From Aphrophora alni (Eukaryota; Arthropoda; Insecta; Hemiptera; Aphrophoridae): 64,000 nucleotides of DNA. The DNA lies in contig OY740765.1 in assembly GCA_963513935.1 (NCBI GenBank), forward strand, positions 72,485,638 through 72,549,637. Direction: 5' to 3'. Of this stretch, positions 1-11,704 are shown piece after piece (positions within the stretch are counted from its first letter, which is position 1; every line of letters begins with the position of its first letter). The position numbers were made by a program, and so were the translations under genes. The notes under the pieces are model-generated. The model was not told the DNA's origin, did not search any database, and worked only from the letters and a program-made list of their open reading frames with translations.

Positions 1-224
1 ATAATGGGAATTCGGAAGTTGCATATTCACTTCTAAAACTGTCACTTGTAAACCTTATTTTAAGGGAAACTGATTTTTAACCGTTAATTTTGACATATGA
101 AATACAAAAAAATATAATTTTTAACATTAAAATATAAAATTAGGAATGGTGTTAATCAAAGACATTTTGACTACAAATAAAATTGAGATCTTGATACCAT
201 GTTTGTTAAAAGTCTAAAAGGTAA

Positions 225-930
225 CATCAAATATCAAGGATTATTATGTATTGAAGGTTGCCCCAGATTTTAGTATGTAAAAAATCATACAAACTTAAAC
301 TATTTATCTTGTTTGTCATTAAACAGATATTTTTTAACAACATGAAACAATTTAATCAACCTAAATATTAATTAATATTAAAGAAACTGAAGGAAAATCA
401 AAATTATGTTACTAAGAACAGATGTATGAAGTAAGAAGCCATGAATTACAAAATACGCAGTACATTGCGACAGCCACCATAATATTAGAAAATTGGTAAA
501 TTTCACAACGTTTTGGGCAGGTAACAATATATATAGTTGTCCTTCGATTAACACGCCATAATTTACACTAATGTAACGTACAGTGTATAACATAAACATA
601 GACTGGTAATGCAGTCACAAACTTGACTCACAGTGTCATTACGTGAACATTATATTACATGAGCACTGAAATACTCTCTAACCTGATTAACATAGTCATA
701 AAGACTAATGTACACATTCATCATAACCCAAAAAACCATAATTCCTTGTGTCTAAAAGTGTCAGTTTCTTCAATATTCATGAATTTGAGATTTGAAAATT
801 GTTTCATGTTGTTAAAAAATATCTGATTAATGACAAACAAGATAAACAGTTTAAGTTTGCATGACTTTTAGCGACTAAAATCTAGGGTGAGCCTCAGTAC
901 ATAATTACCATATCAAGATTCACATATTGA
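225..930. repeat. Inverted-repeat (foldback) element, arms about 165 bp
   Basis: The segment around 225-400 reappears as its reverse complement around 765-930. Shared blocks include the stretch reading cttgtttgtcattaa and the one reading ttttttaacaacatgaaac, present in both arms with scattered mismatches. The roughly 365 bp between the arms has no recognisable coding sequence. The layout fits an old foldback or MITE-type DNA element, but I found no clear target-site duplication. Confidence 0.7.
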
Positions 931-982
931 ATGACACATATGCAATGAACATCATATGAGTACAGAAATGACTACCAGTATC

Positions 983-984
<2 letters not shown>

Positions 985-1024
<40 letters not shown>
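985..1024. repeat. (TA)n microsatellite
   Basis: About 20 uninterrupted TA units. Confidence 0.95.
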
Positions 1025-1026
<2 letters not shown>

Positions 1027-1228
1027 GAATGTTCCTTTTAAAATATTATGATTTCGATTGCTCTAACATCATAGATAAACAGTATTTCATGTAAGCTTAA
1101 ATAATACCCCAGTTGAATTATGCTGATATTGTAGATTTAACCTTATCTAACCTGTCTATGATAAATAATGAAAAAGACAAAGTTAGTTAAGGTTAAATTC
1201 TTTTATATTTATTCCTTATGAAAGAAAC

Positions 1229-1470
1229 GGTAAACATCGATTGTACGTTATCATTGTTTTTATTATTAAAAATTATAAAATCGTTAACTTCAAACAATCA
1301 GTTCATAATATTTGTTAGATGAAACGTTTAAAGTCACAAAATGCATTTTTTTACTATCAAATAACACATTCAAAACAAGCTGTTGATTATTGGAATACAA
1401 GGTAAATAATTAAAGATTTTCACAATTTTTAATAATAAAAAACAATGATAACGTACAATAGATATTTACC
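1229..1470. repeat. Inverted repeat, arms about 47 bp
   Basis: The arm at 1229-1275 (starting ggtaaacatcgattgtacg) is repeated in reverse complement at 1424-1470 (ending cgtacaatagatatttacc). About 150 bp of AT-rich DNA separates them. It is a small foldback with no coding content. Confidence 0.7.
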
Positions 1471-1645
1471 AAACATCCTTACCAATTACAGCGATTATAA
1501 TACGGTATTCATATTTCATGGCAAAACAAAATTATACAAGTGCAAATAATCTGGTCGACAATCGATAAGAACTTTATTGTCATATCTAGAAGCTTGTCAT
1601 ATGTAATTAACTTCAGTGATACCAATTTCTTAGACTAAATAATCT

Positions 1646-1706
1646 ATGTATGTATGTGTGTATGTGTGTGTGTGTGTGTGTGTGTATGTGTGTGTGTGTG
1701 TGTGTA
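1646..1706. repeat. (TG)n microsatellite with TATG interruptions
   Basis: A TG-rich run of about 60 bp, broken by a few TATG variants. Confidence 0.95.
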
Positions 1707-1737
1707 CTTTAAAAAACGTTAACAGGGCTCTAAAATA

Positions 1738-2389
1738 CAGTTCAACCTCAATACGTCGGCCCTCATGAACACGGTTCTCCAGGTAACTCGGACTGATTTA
1801 GAAAATAATTAAATTCAAAAATCTGAGCGAGATTGATTGTTATCGGGAGATATTAATAAACTTCACTGGGGCAATATACTGAGGAGTGTCTCAAGGGTGT
1901 GGGTGTTCGTTGAAATGTTAGCTGGGACTGTACATTCTGAGAATCAGCATGCATGTGAACTAGAGTCAGTGTCACATGTCGGTCTGTACAGTACTCTATT
2001 GTCGTTTCATGCCGCCAGCCACTACCTGTGCCTATACGGCATTATCATACTGTAACATTATCAGTTGAGTTCAGTTGTTCTTTGAAAGTCTGTTTTTTGT
2101 TACTGTCCGAGTTTTTTAAATTTATTTACAATTGTATTTACGAGTTGTTGACTATTTTGTTCCATTTGTTAATCTGTTTTAATAAGAGTTGTTATTAAGG
2201 TAGATTAATTTAAGTGTTTTTATATATTATTTATATATTCAGTATGTCTGTCAATATGTTAAAAATCTGCTTTGTTCATATAACGACAATGTCCACTAAT
2301 TTTGATTTTCTCCCATTCACAGGTTAACCCGGATTTTCATTTTCTCAGATCGGTTCCGTCCCAATTACTGAGTTAACAAGGTTGTACTG
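1738..2389. mobile_element. Non-autonomous pogo/Tigger-type element
   Basis: The left end reads CAGTTCAACCTCAATACG and the right end, in reverse complement, CAGTACAACCTTGTTAACTC. Both termini are flanked directly by TA (1736-1737 and 2390-2391). The CAGT-ACAACCT terminus and TA target are typical of the pogo/Tigger branch of Tc1-mariner. The 652 bp interior contains no transposase I can recognise; its 72-residue reading frame (1837-2055) matches nothing familiar. Two further pogo-type deletion derivatives lie in this window. Confidence 0.65.
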
Positions 2390-3043
2390 TACTGTTCTTT
2401 TTCAAAGTAAGGTTTGTAGCCTACTCAATGAATATCGCAAAAATGTGTATTTTTTTAAATGAAATATAATCTATATTTTTACCAGGACAATGGTACATTT
2501 AACAATGTAGACTATGGTCCAGATATGAGAATTTTTTTCATCACTCTTCTCTAGTGCTTCACTCTTTGTTCAAATATCTAAGAACAAAGGCATCACAAGT
2601 TTATCTTCTTAATTTCTATCAGGCTAACTAGGCTATTAATTAAATTATCAGTGGTAAAACTCACTTACCAACACTATCCTCCATAATTAGCCCTAATCCA
2701 GTTCCTTATATGATTACAGTGATGTTTATGTCAAGAGAGCAAAAGAGATGTTTTAACTTTCACAAGTACCATTTACATTTACAAGGGCACAACGTCATAA
2801 TTTCTAATTCATATGAAACATAAGTCACTTTTAAAATAGTTGAGCCACCATTTCATAAATAGATCAAAGTTTAACAATCAATTACGTACTAATGTAACAA
2901 AAAACAGAATACAAATTTATAAACAACACAATGGGATAATAAAAATCATATCACCTGACACTTGAAGGCCAACAGCTGAGATTACTTACTTTGTGCAGTG
3001 TTGCCATGTTTTTCTTTTCTTTTCTTGTTAGCCAATTGGTAGG

Positions 3044-4153
3044 CTATAAGGGTCGCCACAGATCTTGACCGATGAATCGGCGCTACTAGCCATTCTGAAA
3101 CAGCGAACCAGCACCAGCGGTCCGCGCATCAGGCTATAATACGGCAAAACGGAGTAATCCAGAGAAGCGAGCGCGTTGTCGTTTACACGTTCCTAGACAT
3201 CTTGATAATAATGAAACTACAATGAAACCTTTTCTGCATGATATTCCGCATACAGTGGTATAAATATATTTTAGTTTTAAAATTATGTGTAATTTTTAAT
3301 AATGAAAATTATTAGAAAGTTGAAACAAAATGACGTGAAAAAGTCAGTAAGCAAGAACTTTTTTTATTTTTGTGGTAGAAACAAACTTCCAGCGAAAAAG
3401 TTGTAGCAAATTAGTTGATCTTAAAAATGTATTCGAAAATATTTTTGATAGAACTTCTAGTTTGTTCAATACTCCGATGTAAATAACCGCTATGTTCAGT
3501 TCTACACGCACCGCAGTCGGCGTCGTCTTTACAGTAGTCGACTTTACCACAGTCGGCTTTACAATAATATAAGCTAATCACAGATCACTATTATCTTTTT
3601 TTCTTTAGACACCATGTTTTTCGTTCAAACTATCAATTGATAGTCAAAACGTTGCTTACAACGGGAATTTTACGCGCAAGATAACAAAGGTTTACAAATT
3701 TGATAAGTAAATTACAAATAATAGTGTTAAAATTATGAAACCTGGTAAAAATGTTTGTAAATCACCCTCATATACGCCATTGAAATTTGAAGCTGATACG
3801 TTTAATAGGTATTTAGTAATAATCGTCTGAAGTTGAGAATAACTCAAAAAATGTGAAAAATCACTGTTTTCCCCACTTTTTTCAAGATATAAATTATAAC
3901 GAGTTATGTAAAAAGTTGAACCTCCGTAATATAACATTTGACAATATTTCCTTTAATTTGATAGGTCACTCGTCAAAATTGAACTGGCCGTTTCGGAGGT
4001 GTAATATCGTAAACTCCGGTATACATAATTTGTTCACGGACATTAGTTGTGACATTGAAAAAACAATGTTTTTAGGAAAGTACCCGCACTCCTCCCCTCG
4101 CCTATCCCAGCGCTTGCCAAACCATCAGTCAAAATCCGTGGCGACCCTTATAG
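3044..4153. mobile_element. 1.1 kb non-autonomous DNA transposon with TIRs
   Basis: The left terminus CTATAAGGGTCGCCACAGAT and the reverse complement of the right terminus CTATAAGGGTCGCCACGGAT match, and similarity continues for about 36 bp through TTGACYGATG. The TATA at each edge may be a palindromic target duplication or part of the repeat. The left 150 bp is unusually GC-rich for this locus. An internal run at about 3500-3565 repeats a CAGTCGGCTTTAC-like unit three times. No transposase is visible, so the superfamily is open. Confidence 0.65.
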
Positions 4154-5109
4154 GGCTCTATTCATAAATCCATCCAAAGTTGCCAATTTGTTTACCACTT
4201 AATTCTTGAACAACACAGAAATTGAACCAAGAACCTATCACATACCATACCATGCTAGAACTATAATTATTACACCAACCGGAGACTTTAAGTCTGAATT
4301 ACCATGTTATCACAACATGTGTAACTGAAGGTTTTTATGGTATACTAGCAATGACTGTGACTTCGCTTGAGTTGAAATCGGACTTTGTGTGTATATCCTT
4401 ATTTGCCTTCGGCACCGCAGCGTGGAGTACACAATTTGCATTATCTCAGGATAGCATATTATAGAATAGATGTTTGGATGTAACTTTAGTGACTAGGTTA
4501 ATACTTCGTTAACATATTAGTAAATTAGACTAAATTTTTTTTAAATTTCTATTTCAATTTTTAATTTACCCTTTACAAATTACAATAGGTAAGGCAGAAA
4601 AGACACAATAAAAGTATCTTTATATCTGAGGGCTTCTTTGTAAACAATAATTTTACAAAGAATTAATTTACTTTAATTTTTTTACCATTATACCTCAGCA
4701 GGAAGAGATTGCTGTTAGAACTCGAATGCGAACATTCTACGTGACCAAGTGAGGTGGATTAGCTCCGTAGTTCGAAACCAGTTACTTTGGTTTAACTCGA
4801 GTACCATCACTCAAATTTACAGCAGCTTTCAGGCTAACACCAACTATAACTTTAAAACCTCATATAACTTTAATAATTATAAATAACGTTTTTATTTTTT
4901 TCTAACTTTGTCATTGATAAAATGTATATTGTCCCCGAAAAATAAAATATATGTTTGATTTCTTATTATTTATTAGTAAAAATATAGTTCAACTGTTAAT
5001 AATTGGGAATTACTGCACGTATATATATTCTCAATTAGCGTTTATATCATATACCAATTTTGTCACTGAAAATATATTACACATTGATACAAAAACATAT
5101 AATGTATCA

Positions 5110-5570
5110 ATGGAATTTAATTCCACAAAAGAGCTTTATTGAATGACATATGTTTAAACATTAGGCATTTACAAGCTACTAAATTGAAAACAAAAGAACA
5201 AGTCTAAATAACCAAAATTACAAGACAAAAGAAATGGTAGATTGGGCGGGGTTGAGAAATAAGAAATGCCACAATTTCTCACCCCTTCCCACACAACCTT
5301 TTACTTTGTCTTCCAATTTTGGTTATTTAGACTTGTTCTTTTGTTTTCAATTTAGGAGCTTGTAAATGCCTAATGGTGAAACATTTGTCGCCTAGTAAAG
5401 ATCATTTGTGGAATTAAATAATTATTTCATTATTTCCATTGTTACATTTGGGTTATTTAGACTTGTTTTGCTTTCAATTTAGTAGCTTGAAAATGTCTAA
5501 TGGCTGAACATATGTCGCTCAATAAAGCTTCTTTGTGAAAAGAAACAATTGTTTCATTGTTTCCATTTAT
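5110..5570. mobile_element. MITE-like foldback with a third partial arm
   Basis: An arm at about 5110-5240 is repeated in reverse complement at about 5290-5420, including the block aaaacaaaagaacaagtcta. A third, diverged copy follows in the same orientation as the second at about 5450-5550 (ggttatttagacttgttttg). The hairpin centre near 5250-5290 contains gagaaat and atttctc pairs. No coding sequence. The extra arm suggests a partial tandem duplication or two overlapping insertions. Confidence 0.6.
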
Positions 5571-5599
5571 TATGGAATTCCATCAAGCACAGACTGTCG

Positions 5600-7370
5600 T
5601 CACATTAATTTATATATTGTAGCTAAAAAATAAAGGAAAACTTTGTTTTCATAATTTTTAAGAGAGGAAAATGTTTATAACTCAGGAACTACTACACCAA
5701 TTTAAAAATGTTTTCAATTACAATTAGCATTCAATTTACATACCAATTTGCATCTGACAGAAAATAAATATGTTTTTCATGAAAAATTTAAGGAACTGCG
5801 TAAAATATGTCGAAAATGGGAATTTCCTAATTTTCAGCAGCAAAAGAATGGTTATAACTCAGACACTATTGCATCAATTTAAAAAATAATTGCTAGTTTC
5901 AATTAGCATTCAAATAATACATAATTGTTGTCACTAAAAGTCTAAGAAAATCCATAAAATATGTCGTCATTTTTTGTATTTGGAATATACCCTTGTAGAC
6001 AAAAATATTGTTATAACTTGGAAACTACTGAACCATTTATACAAAAACAAAACATATTCTGAAACTTAACCAGATACCATTACGCTTTAACTCAACTGCC
6101 GTAGAACAGCTTTACCTAAGCGAGTGACGCAAAAATATTTTCTTACTATATTTTGGGTTCTTTTAAACTGGCCAAATCGTGTGTTTAAAACACACGATTC
6201 CCTATAACTACATCGCTATAAGCTATAAGCAAATGTTTATAATGCTTTTAATTATATACTTTTTGTGATTGTTGTATATTTCGAACTAAATTCAAGAAAG
6301 AAAGGACCAATGATGATGTTCGCTGATATTTCTTTGTGAAGCAAATTTTTTTATCAGGAGTATAATTAATTATTATTCCCAGCGCTGCCTCCCACTCACA
6401 CAGCTAAAGCAAATCTACTGTATAAGGCCTTTTTCAAAACTACTTGCAATATAACGTCCAAAATGGATATTCCAACGTTTGCCGTTTTGAAAGTCCATGA
6501 GAGAATTTCAAAATTTAATAGCTTATTGTTTTGCCATATTAACACTAGATTCATTACTATGTTTAGATTCTAAACTGTTTTTATGGTTTTAATGATTCTT
6601 AATTTCTACAAAAGAAAAGGTGAGTTAAGTATATTTATGGTAAAGTGTACATATATATATAATGCGACAATGACAATTATGATATAGATAATGTAACCCA
6701 AGATTAAACACTTATTTTTAATAGTAAGCAAAGATTAAATCAAAACTTCTACTGCTCGTAGGATTCTGGACCAACCAATGAATAGGTATGTGAAATTTAC
6801 ATGTCCGATCTCGCCGACTCTTTTTGCATCCTGTCTTTAAGGGTAAAGTATTGTTTCGATAATATAGTTTAGAATAAAGCTAATTCATAATATTGTAAAT
6901 CGATAAATATTTTCCAATAAGAAAAAAAATTATTGTTATAAACATTTCATAATAAAACAAGATATGTCAAGCTTATTATGGAGGAATTTTTTACATAAAA
7001 AGTTATTAATTTAGTCAATATACTCTACATATGTCAAGACGTATTTAGCTAAACTAAATGTTTCGTAACGAAAATTTGCATTTAGACAGCCAACATATAT
7101 ACGTCATTTTATATAATTTTACGTATGAAAGAATATCAAATTGACTCTTTTCAATAAAATACACTGAGATACTTAAAGATGCGATCTGACTAAAGATAAT
7201 TTACCTAAAAGGAGATCGACAACTCAATGCTACGGACTTGGGACCATATTTAGCGCTACCTATGGCTTTGACAGTTGACTACTTGACTGGCGTTGTTACT
7301 AAAGGCAGTATTGTATGATGTTTTACAGATAGTAATACATAAATCTTGGTATATTATTTCTTTTTTATTT
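5600..7370. other. No gene recognised
   Basis: AT-rich sequence with no sustained reading frame. The only structure seen is a perfect 25-bp palindrome at 6175-6199. Confidence 0.5.
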
Positions 7371-7375
7371 ACTTA

Positions 7376-7409
7376 GAATGAGGTTGTACTTCCGTTGTAC
7401 AACCTCATT
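7376..7409. repeat. Short perfect-arm hairpin
   Basis: The arm aatgaggttgtac is followed, after a 7-8 base loop, by its complement gtacaacctcatt. The context is non-coding and its function is unknown. Confidence 0.6.
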
Positions 7410-7746
7410 TGTTTCTAATTTGGTACGTTTTTTGCTGCCATTTCTAAACGAGGTGAAATTTTTTAACTCTATTTTCACCAAACATCTTCTTTTCAATAGA
7501 TCTTTAATGAGGTGTCATTGGGCCCTTTTTTACCATTTAAAAATTTCAACTTACCCCTACCCTTTTACCCTTTTTGGAAAGGGGGCACTAAATAACAGCA
7601 GTCAAATAGGTGTCCCAGATATTCAAAATATAAATGCCACACACCGCAAGTTCATATAATCAATACAAAGAAATTATAGTGGGTGTCTACTTACTAAATG
7701 TATGAGATCTATGTGTATGAAAGATGAGAACATGTGTATGAAAGAT

Positions 7747-7990
7747 CTACAAAAAATCCTTATTATACATAGGAACATTATTTAGGTGATGCAACATACT
7801 ATGGAAAACAGCTAATTTGTGATTATATGGATGTTGCGAGGTAGCATGTATAATGTTATCACTAAACTTGGTTTTCCTAAAAAAGCTGAAATTATGCCTA
7901 CCATCACTGATATTAATTATTAAGGTCAAGAAAATGTATTTGATTATGCAGACCTATTTCCATGGTAAATTGCATTGATCATTATTTTGT
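7747..7990 (-). pseudogene. Penelope-like retroelement fragment (RT C-terminal region)
   Basis: The minus-strand frame contains HNFSFFRKTKFSDNIIHATS followed by QHPYNHKLAVFHSML. This matches the family pattern seen just after the reverse transcriptase palm in Penelope-like elements: YRKPT-x-TD, then SxHP-x-x-K-x-A, then an RL/P motif. It parallels residues 30-70 of the better preserved copy at 59756-60607. Upstream (7930-7990), in a shifted frame, a decayed NFLDL-type motif can be read. No catalytic RT motif and no nuclease domain remain. It is a dead fragment. Confidence 0.65.
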
Positions 7991-9120
7991 ATTTAGGATA
8001 AAATAAAATTTTAGTCTGCAACATGTCAAATCATTTTTACAAAAGTTATAGACATTTCTGTAGCTATTTGCCTACAGTCAAAACTAACCAAAACTTTTCT
8101 AATTTTGTAAGGTCTTTTTACCTGGCTATATACCCTGCAAACAAATGCTGAAAATTGTACAACTATATAACATCAATTCATGATTATTTCTAAATAGTTC
8201 ACAACATAAATATTTGTCTAGTCGTTGAAATAAGTTCCAAAATATGATTGTTGAAATAGATTTATTTAAACAAAATATTTTTAATAATCATTTAATTTTG
8301 TTTCAAAATTATAACATTATTTACCAGGAGGCTTCCTAACTTCTTTTGTCTTATAAAATACTTTATCGAGTTTTCTCATTTATCTTCTAAGACAATCAAA
8401 TAGCACACTCACTAGTGACATTGCCTCTTTTAGTTACAAATATAACTTAGCTCTTAATGGATATAAAATAAATTGTGCATCCAAGTGGTTAATTATTAAA
8501 AGTGACCCAATCAGTCATTTCAAATACTCAGCTTATTATGGGGGGGGGAGTCCTTGTAAACAGAGGCTCCATTATTTCCAAAATGTTCTTGGTGACTGTT
8601 TCCAACCTTTAAGAAACATTATCCAACATTTATCTTTTACAAAATCTCACATCTCAGAAATGATGAAGAGAATAAGATGATAAACATGCTTTTTTACAAA
8701 ATGAGATACAACTCAATATGGGATTGTATTTGAGATTGAAATGTCCATCTCCCCAGAACCTCCTAAGGTTGAAAAGATCGTGAATAATCGAAAAAGTAGA
8801 ATTTATGATTCTTATGAATTGATTATTTTTATTTACTAATTGCGGAAGTATTAGCCTATACGAAGACCTTTTTGACACAGTGTATTAGAGTTTATTATTT
8901 ATGCTACACATGTGACCAGCGTAATATAAACATTTTGTAAAAACTGCGTTCAAATGAGATGTATTTATTTTTTAGTGTATCGTAAAAATGTTTTCAAAAA
9001 TAATTATTACACAATTAAAATAAATATGGTAGAGTTTTATCAATGAACATATCATATCCATATAATTTAAAGTGATACTGTGAATATTATAGAGAAACTA
9101 CTTACTTTCATTCTTTTCAT
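7991..9120. other. No gene recognised
   Basis: AT-rich DNA with a 9-base G run at about 8540-8548. The 74-codon minus-strand frame at 8654-8878 resembles no family I know and has no splice context that stands out. Confidence 0.45.
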
Positions 9121-9123
9121 TAC

Positions 9124-9197
9124 CTGGCCAAAGGTAAAACCTCTGAGGCCTTTCTTTGAGAAAACCATATTGATTTAGAATCCTTTCTTCAGGATCT
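9124..9197 (-). CDS. Candidate internal coding exon of an unidentified gene
   Basis: On the minus strand a block bounded by AG (9198-9199) and a GTAATG donor (from 9123 down) is 74 bp long. It is open in only one frame: one leading base, 24 codons, one trailing base. The peptide runs DPEERILNQYGFLKERPQRF then YLWP, a charged and aromatic composition more like a real protein than chance translation of AT-rich DNA. The acceptor lacks a good pyrimidine tract, which lowers confidence. I do not recognise the protein and found no convincing neighbouring exon. It could also be a relic of an unknown transposon. Confidence 0.4.
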
Positions 9198-9199
9198 CT

Positions 9200-11030
9200 T
9201 TATTTTTTTTATGTAAGATAGTTTTTCAAACAAAATAAAAATAATAAGAAAATGCAAAATAAAAACAAATTACAGTAGGCTTTACCTGCACAGCCTAATA
9301 CAACAATTAATAAACACTGATCTTTGAGATGGCCTTAATTTAAATTACAATCAAATACCAGTCAAAATTATTTATTACACAGTTGAAAAAACATGACTTT
9401 TTCAAGGCATCTATTATTCAAAATTTTTATTTTTATTCTATTTACATAGTGAAAATGATATTGTGTGTGTGTGTGTGTGTATGTATATATATATTCTACT
9501 TATATGGGATACTTACATGCATATACAGCTAGAAACTGTAGATATGTCTATACTCGAACAATACATATTTAAAACTATTGTATAAGACAAACAATTACCT
9601 CAATGAATACTTTTAATTTGAAAAGATTTTTCTTAAGACCTCGTTGTGTCTTAGCGATAGAGCAAGGAGTCTCATGTTCATATCACGCAGGTGGCATCTC
9701 TGATTTTTATATTTTCATAAAAACACTAAGTTGAATATATTTAAATAAAAAGGTTTCGATTTCTTAAATTTCAATATTGGAATTGAAAATGCTATGGTTT
9801 TTAAATGAATCCCCCCCCTCCATCCAGGGTACTCTCTTTACTTTATTTTTATGAATATTATGTATAAAAGTGGTTGGCCATTACATACTTATTTTGAAAA
9901 GAAAAGCTAATACAGTTTAGAGGTTTATTTACTATTGCATAAATGGGAAAATAAGCCTCAAAGGCAAAGCCATATTTTTATAGCCAATTGATATTGTATA
10001 TAATTGTCTACAATTTTGTTTGTTCGTTTTGGTAGAAAAATACTAGATATTATCTATGATTGTTAGTATAGTAGTATAAACAAAATATATAACACTTTCA
10101 CCAGAGCTTTAATAATTTTTATGTTTAGTTATTACATTATTTTTGCCATTTAACATTTAAAAAGTAGTAAAATAAAATAAGAGCTTTACTCAGTGACATA
10201 TTCAGGATTTAGTTTCGGTAGTGGAAATCCAATTATGAAGCCTTTTCATTATTTGTATTATTTTGTTTTGTGTAAAAAGTAGAACTAATATTTTTATATT
10301 TGTAAAGCACATATTTTTTATTCAGCTATTGATTTTTCCATAGCCAATATATTATGTTAAAAATTACGCCTTACGATTCCTCTCAATATTAGGCATCTCA
10401 CATTGTGCTTTAAGCTACTTTTAATCTGAGTGTAAAAAACTGAATATCTTTATTAAAAACAAAACTTGTGGAAAAATAAAAATTCAAATTTATTAATTAT
10501 GTATTACATTACATTATTAATTTAACGGTATACCCTCAAAACAATTTGCTTCCACTCAAAGCAAGGTAGAGGGATGTTACAATGATGGTATAAATTGTAT
10601 AACTTACTTAGCTCAGTGTTTTAAATAATTACTGAAAGAGTTAATAGCTTTATATAAAACAGTTTTGTGAGCTTCTTTATGAACAACTAAGACTAAGGAT
10701 TGGCATCTTAGTTATTGGAACATCATCATTTTAAAATGAACTTATTTTTGATAAAAATTGTAAGGTCTCAGTATAAACAGTAGGCGGGGAGGGGTCCAGG
10801 AATTTTTTTAAATTTAAGGAAAAACTAGTACTTTTGAAATGATGTTTTAAAGTTATTGTTGTTCATTCACAGTAAATCTTATCCAGCAATGTGATGAATG
10901 ACAGAATGCAGCATTTTCTGAAAAACTGAAACGAGCATATATCTCATATTCTTTTGTTGATCATCTTGGTATCAATAGGGAAGTTCACTAAATTTTTGTT
11001 TTAAATAATAAGCTTTCTTCCTATTTTTAA
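9200..11030. other. No gene recognised
   Basis: AT-rich, intron-like sequence with a short (GT)n/(TA)n run at about 9462-9494. No transposon signature was found. Confidence 0.45.
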
Positions 11031-11119
11031 GCCTTGATCTTAACTGCAAACATTCTCCACTTTTTATTAATTTTAGTCTTAACTGGCGCTCTAATGTACT
11101 TCTTCTTCAATTTGGCAGT

Positions 11120-11353
11120 CTATCCTTTTTGCCACCAAAGGTTTGTTGTGGTTCCATGGAGTGATACCCTTAGACCTCCCCCAGAAAGTGCTGTAAGCTC
11201 CACATATTTCAGAAACTTCTTGGCAAGGTTGTCTTGAAGGATTTTCTGTACCATTGTCAAAGATCCAAAGGTCTCAGTCCTTTCCCTATTGAGGCATTCC
11301 ATTCGAAGTTTAGGTGTTTTGCAGGTCACATTTCCTACACAGATGCTCCCCAC
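11120..11353 (-). other. Unassigned open frame, possible pseudogene fragment
   Basis: A 77-codon minus-strand frame lies in a patch (about 11090-11440) that is clearly less AT-rich than its surroundings. It contains KILQDNLAKKFLKYVELTAL. Other frames of the same strand also give protein-like stretches (a DLWIFDNGTENPSRQ-like run), so the patch may be a frameshifted old coding sequence. No family was recognised, and no splice sites or promoter can be assigned. Function is unknown. Confidence 0.25.
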
Positions 11354-11643
11354 TGAATATGCTCAAAATTGACAGTGCCCTTCCTTATATTGTACCTGCT
11401 TAACAAGGGAAGGTCAGATGCAATTTGCTTAGAGAAGGCACACAGTGAGTTTTCTGAACTTAGAGCTGAAGCTCTTGGACATGATTTTCTAATGTTAGTT
11501 TATTAGAGTAGTATGCAAAATCTAGCAAGGACTTAGTGACGGTGAATTTAAAAAAAAGATTTACTGTTTCAAAATGATAAAGTGTGTTTTATTTATGACA
11601 CTGCATCAAGTCTTGAGCACTAATATATACTTATCTTCTGCAG

Positions 11644-11702
11644 TTCAAGCATATGATGGTATTATACGAAAAGTACAATGCTTCTAATGTTGAACAAATG
11701 AG
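11644..11702 (+). CDS. Candidate internal coding exon of an unidentified gene
   Basis: A strong acceptor (pyrimidine-rich run ending ttatcttctgcag) is followed by 59 bp open in one frame only, then a donor AG|gtaaaa. The 19 codons plus two bases read FKHMMVLYEKYNASNVEQM, with a final Arg split across the junction. The other two frames contain stops. The acceptor is among the best in the window. The protein is not recognised and no partner exon was found in the flanks, so this may be one short exon of a gene with long introns. Confidence 0.4.
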
Positions 11703-11704
11703 GT

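Noticed and set aside
1837..2055. 72-codon plus frame within the first pogo-type element
   Set aside because: No motif of HTH or DDE domains; likely chance in a non-autonomous element.
2669..2704. Minus-strand microexon reading TGLGLIMEDSV with a gtaagtg donor, and a nearby MATLHK start with a gtaagtaat donor at about 2990-3010
   Set aside because: Joining the two gives a stop because the phases disagree, and the blocks are too short to support alone.
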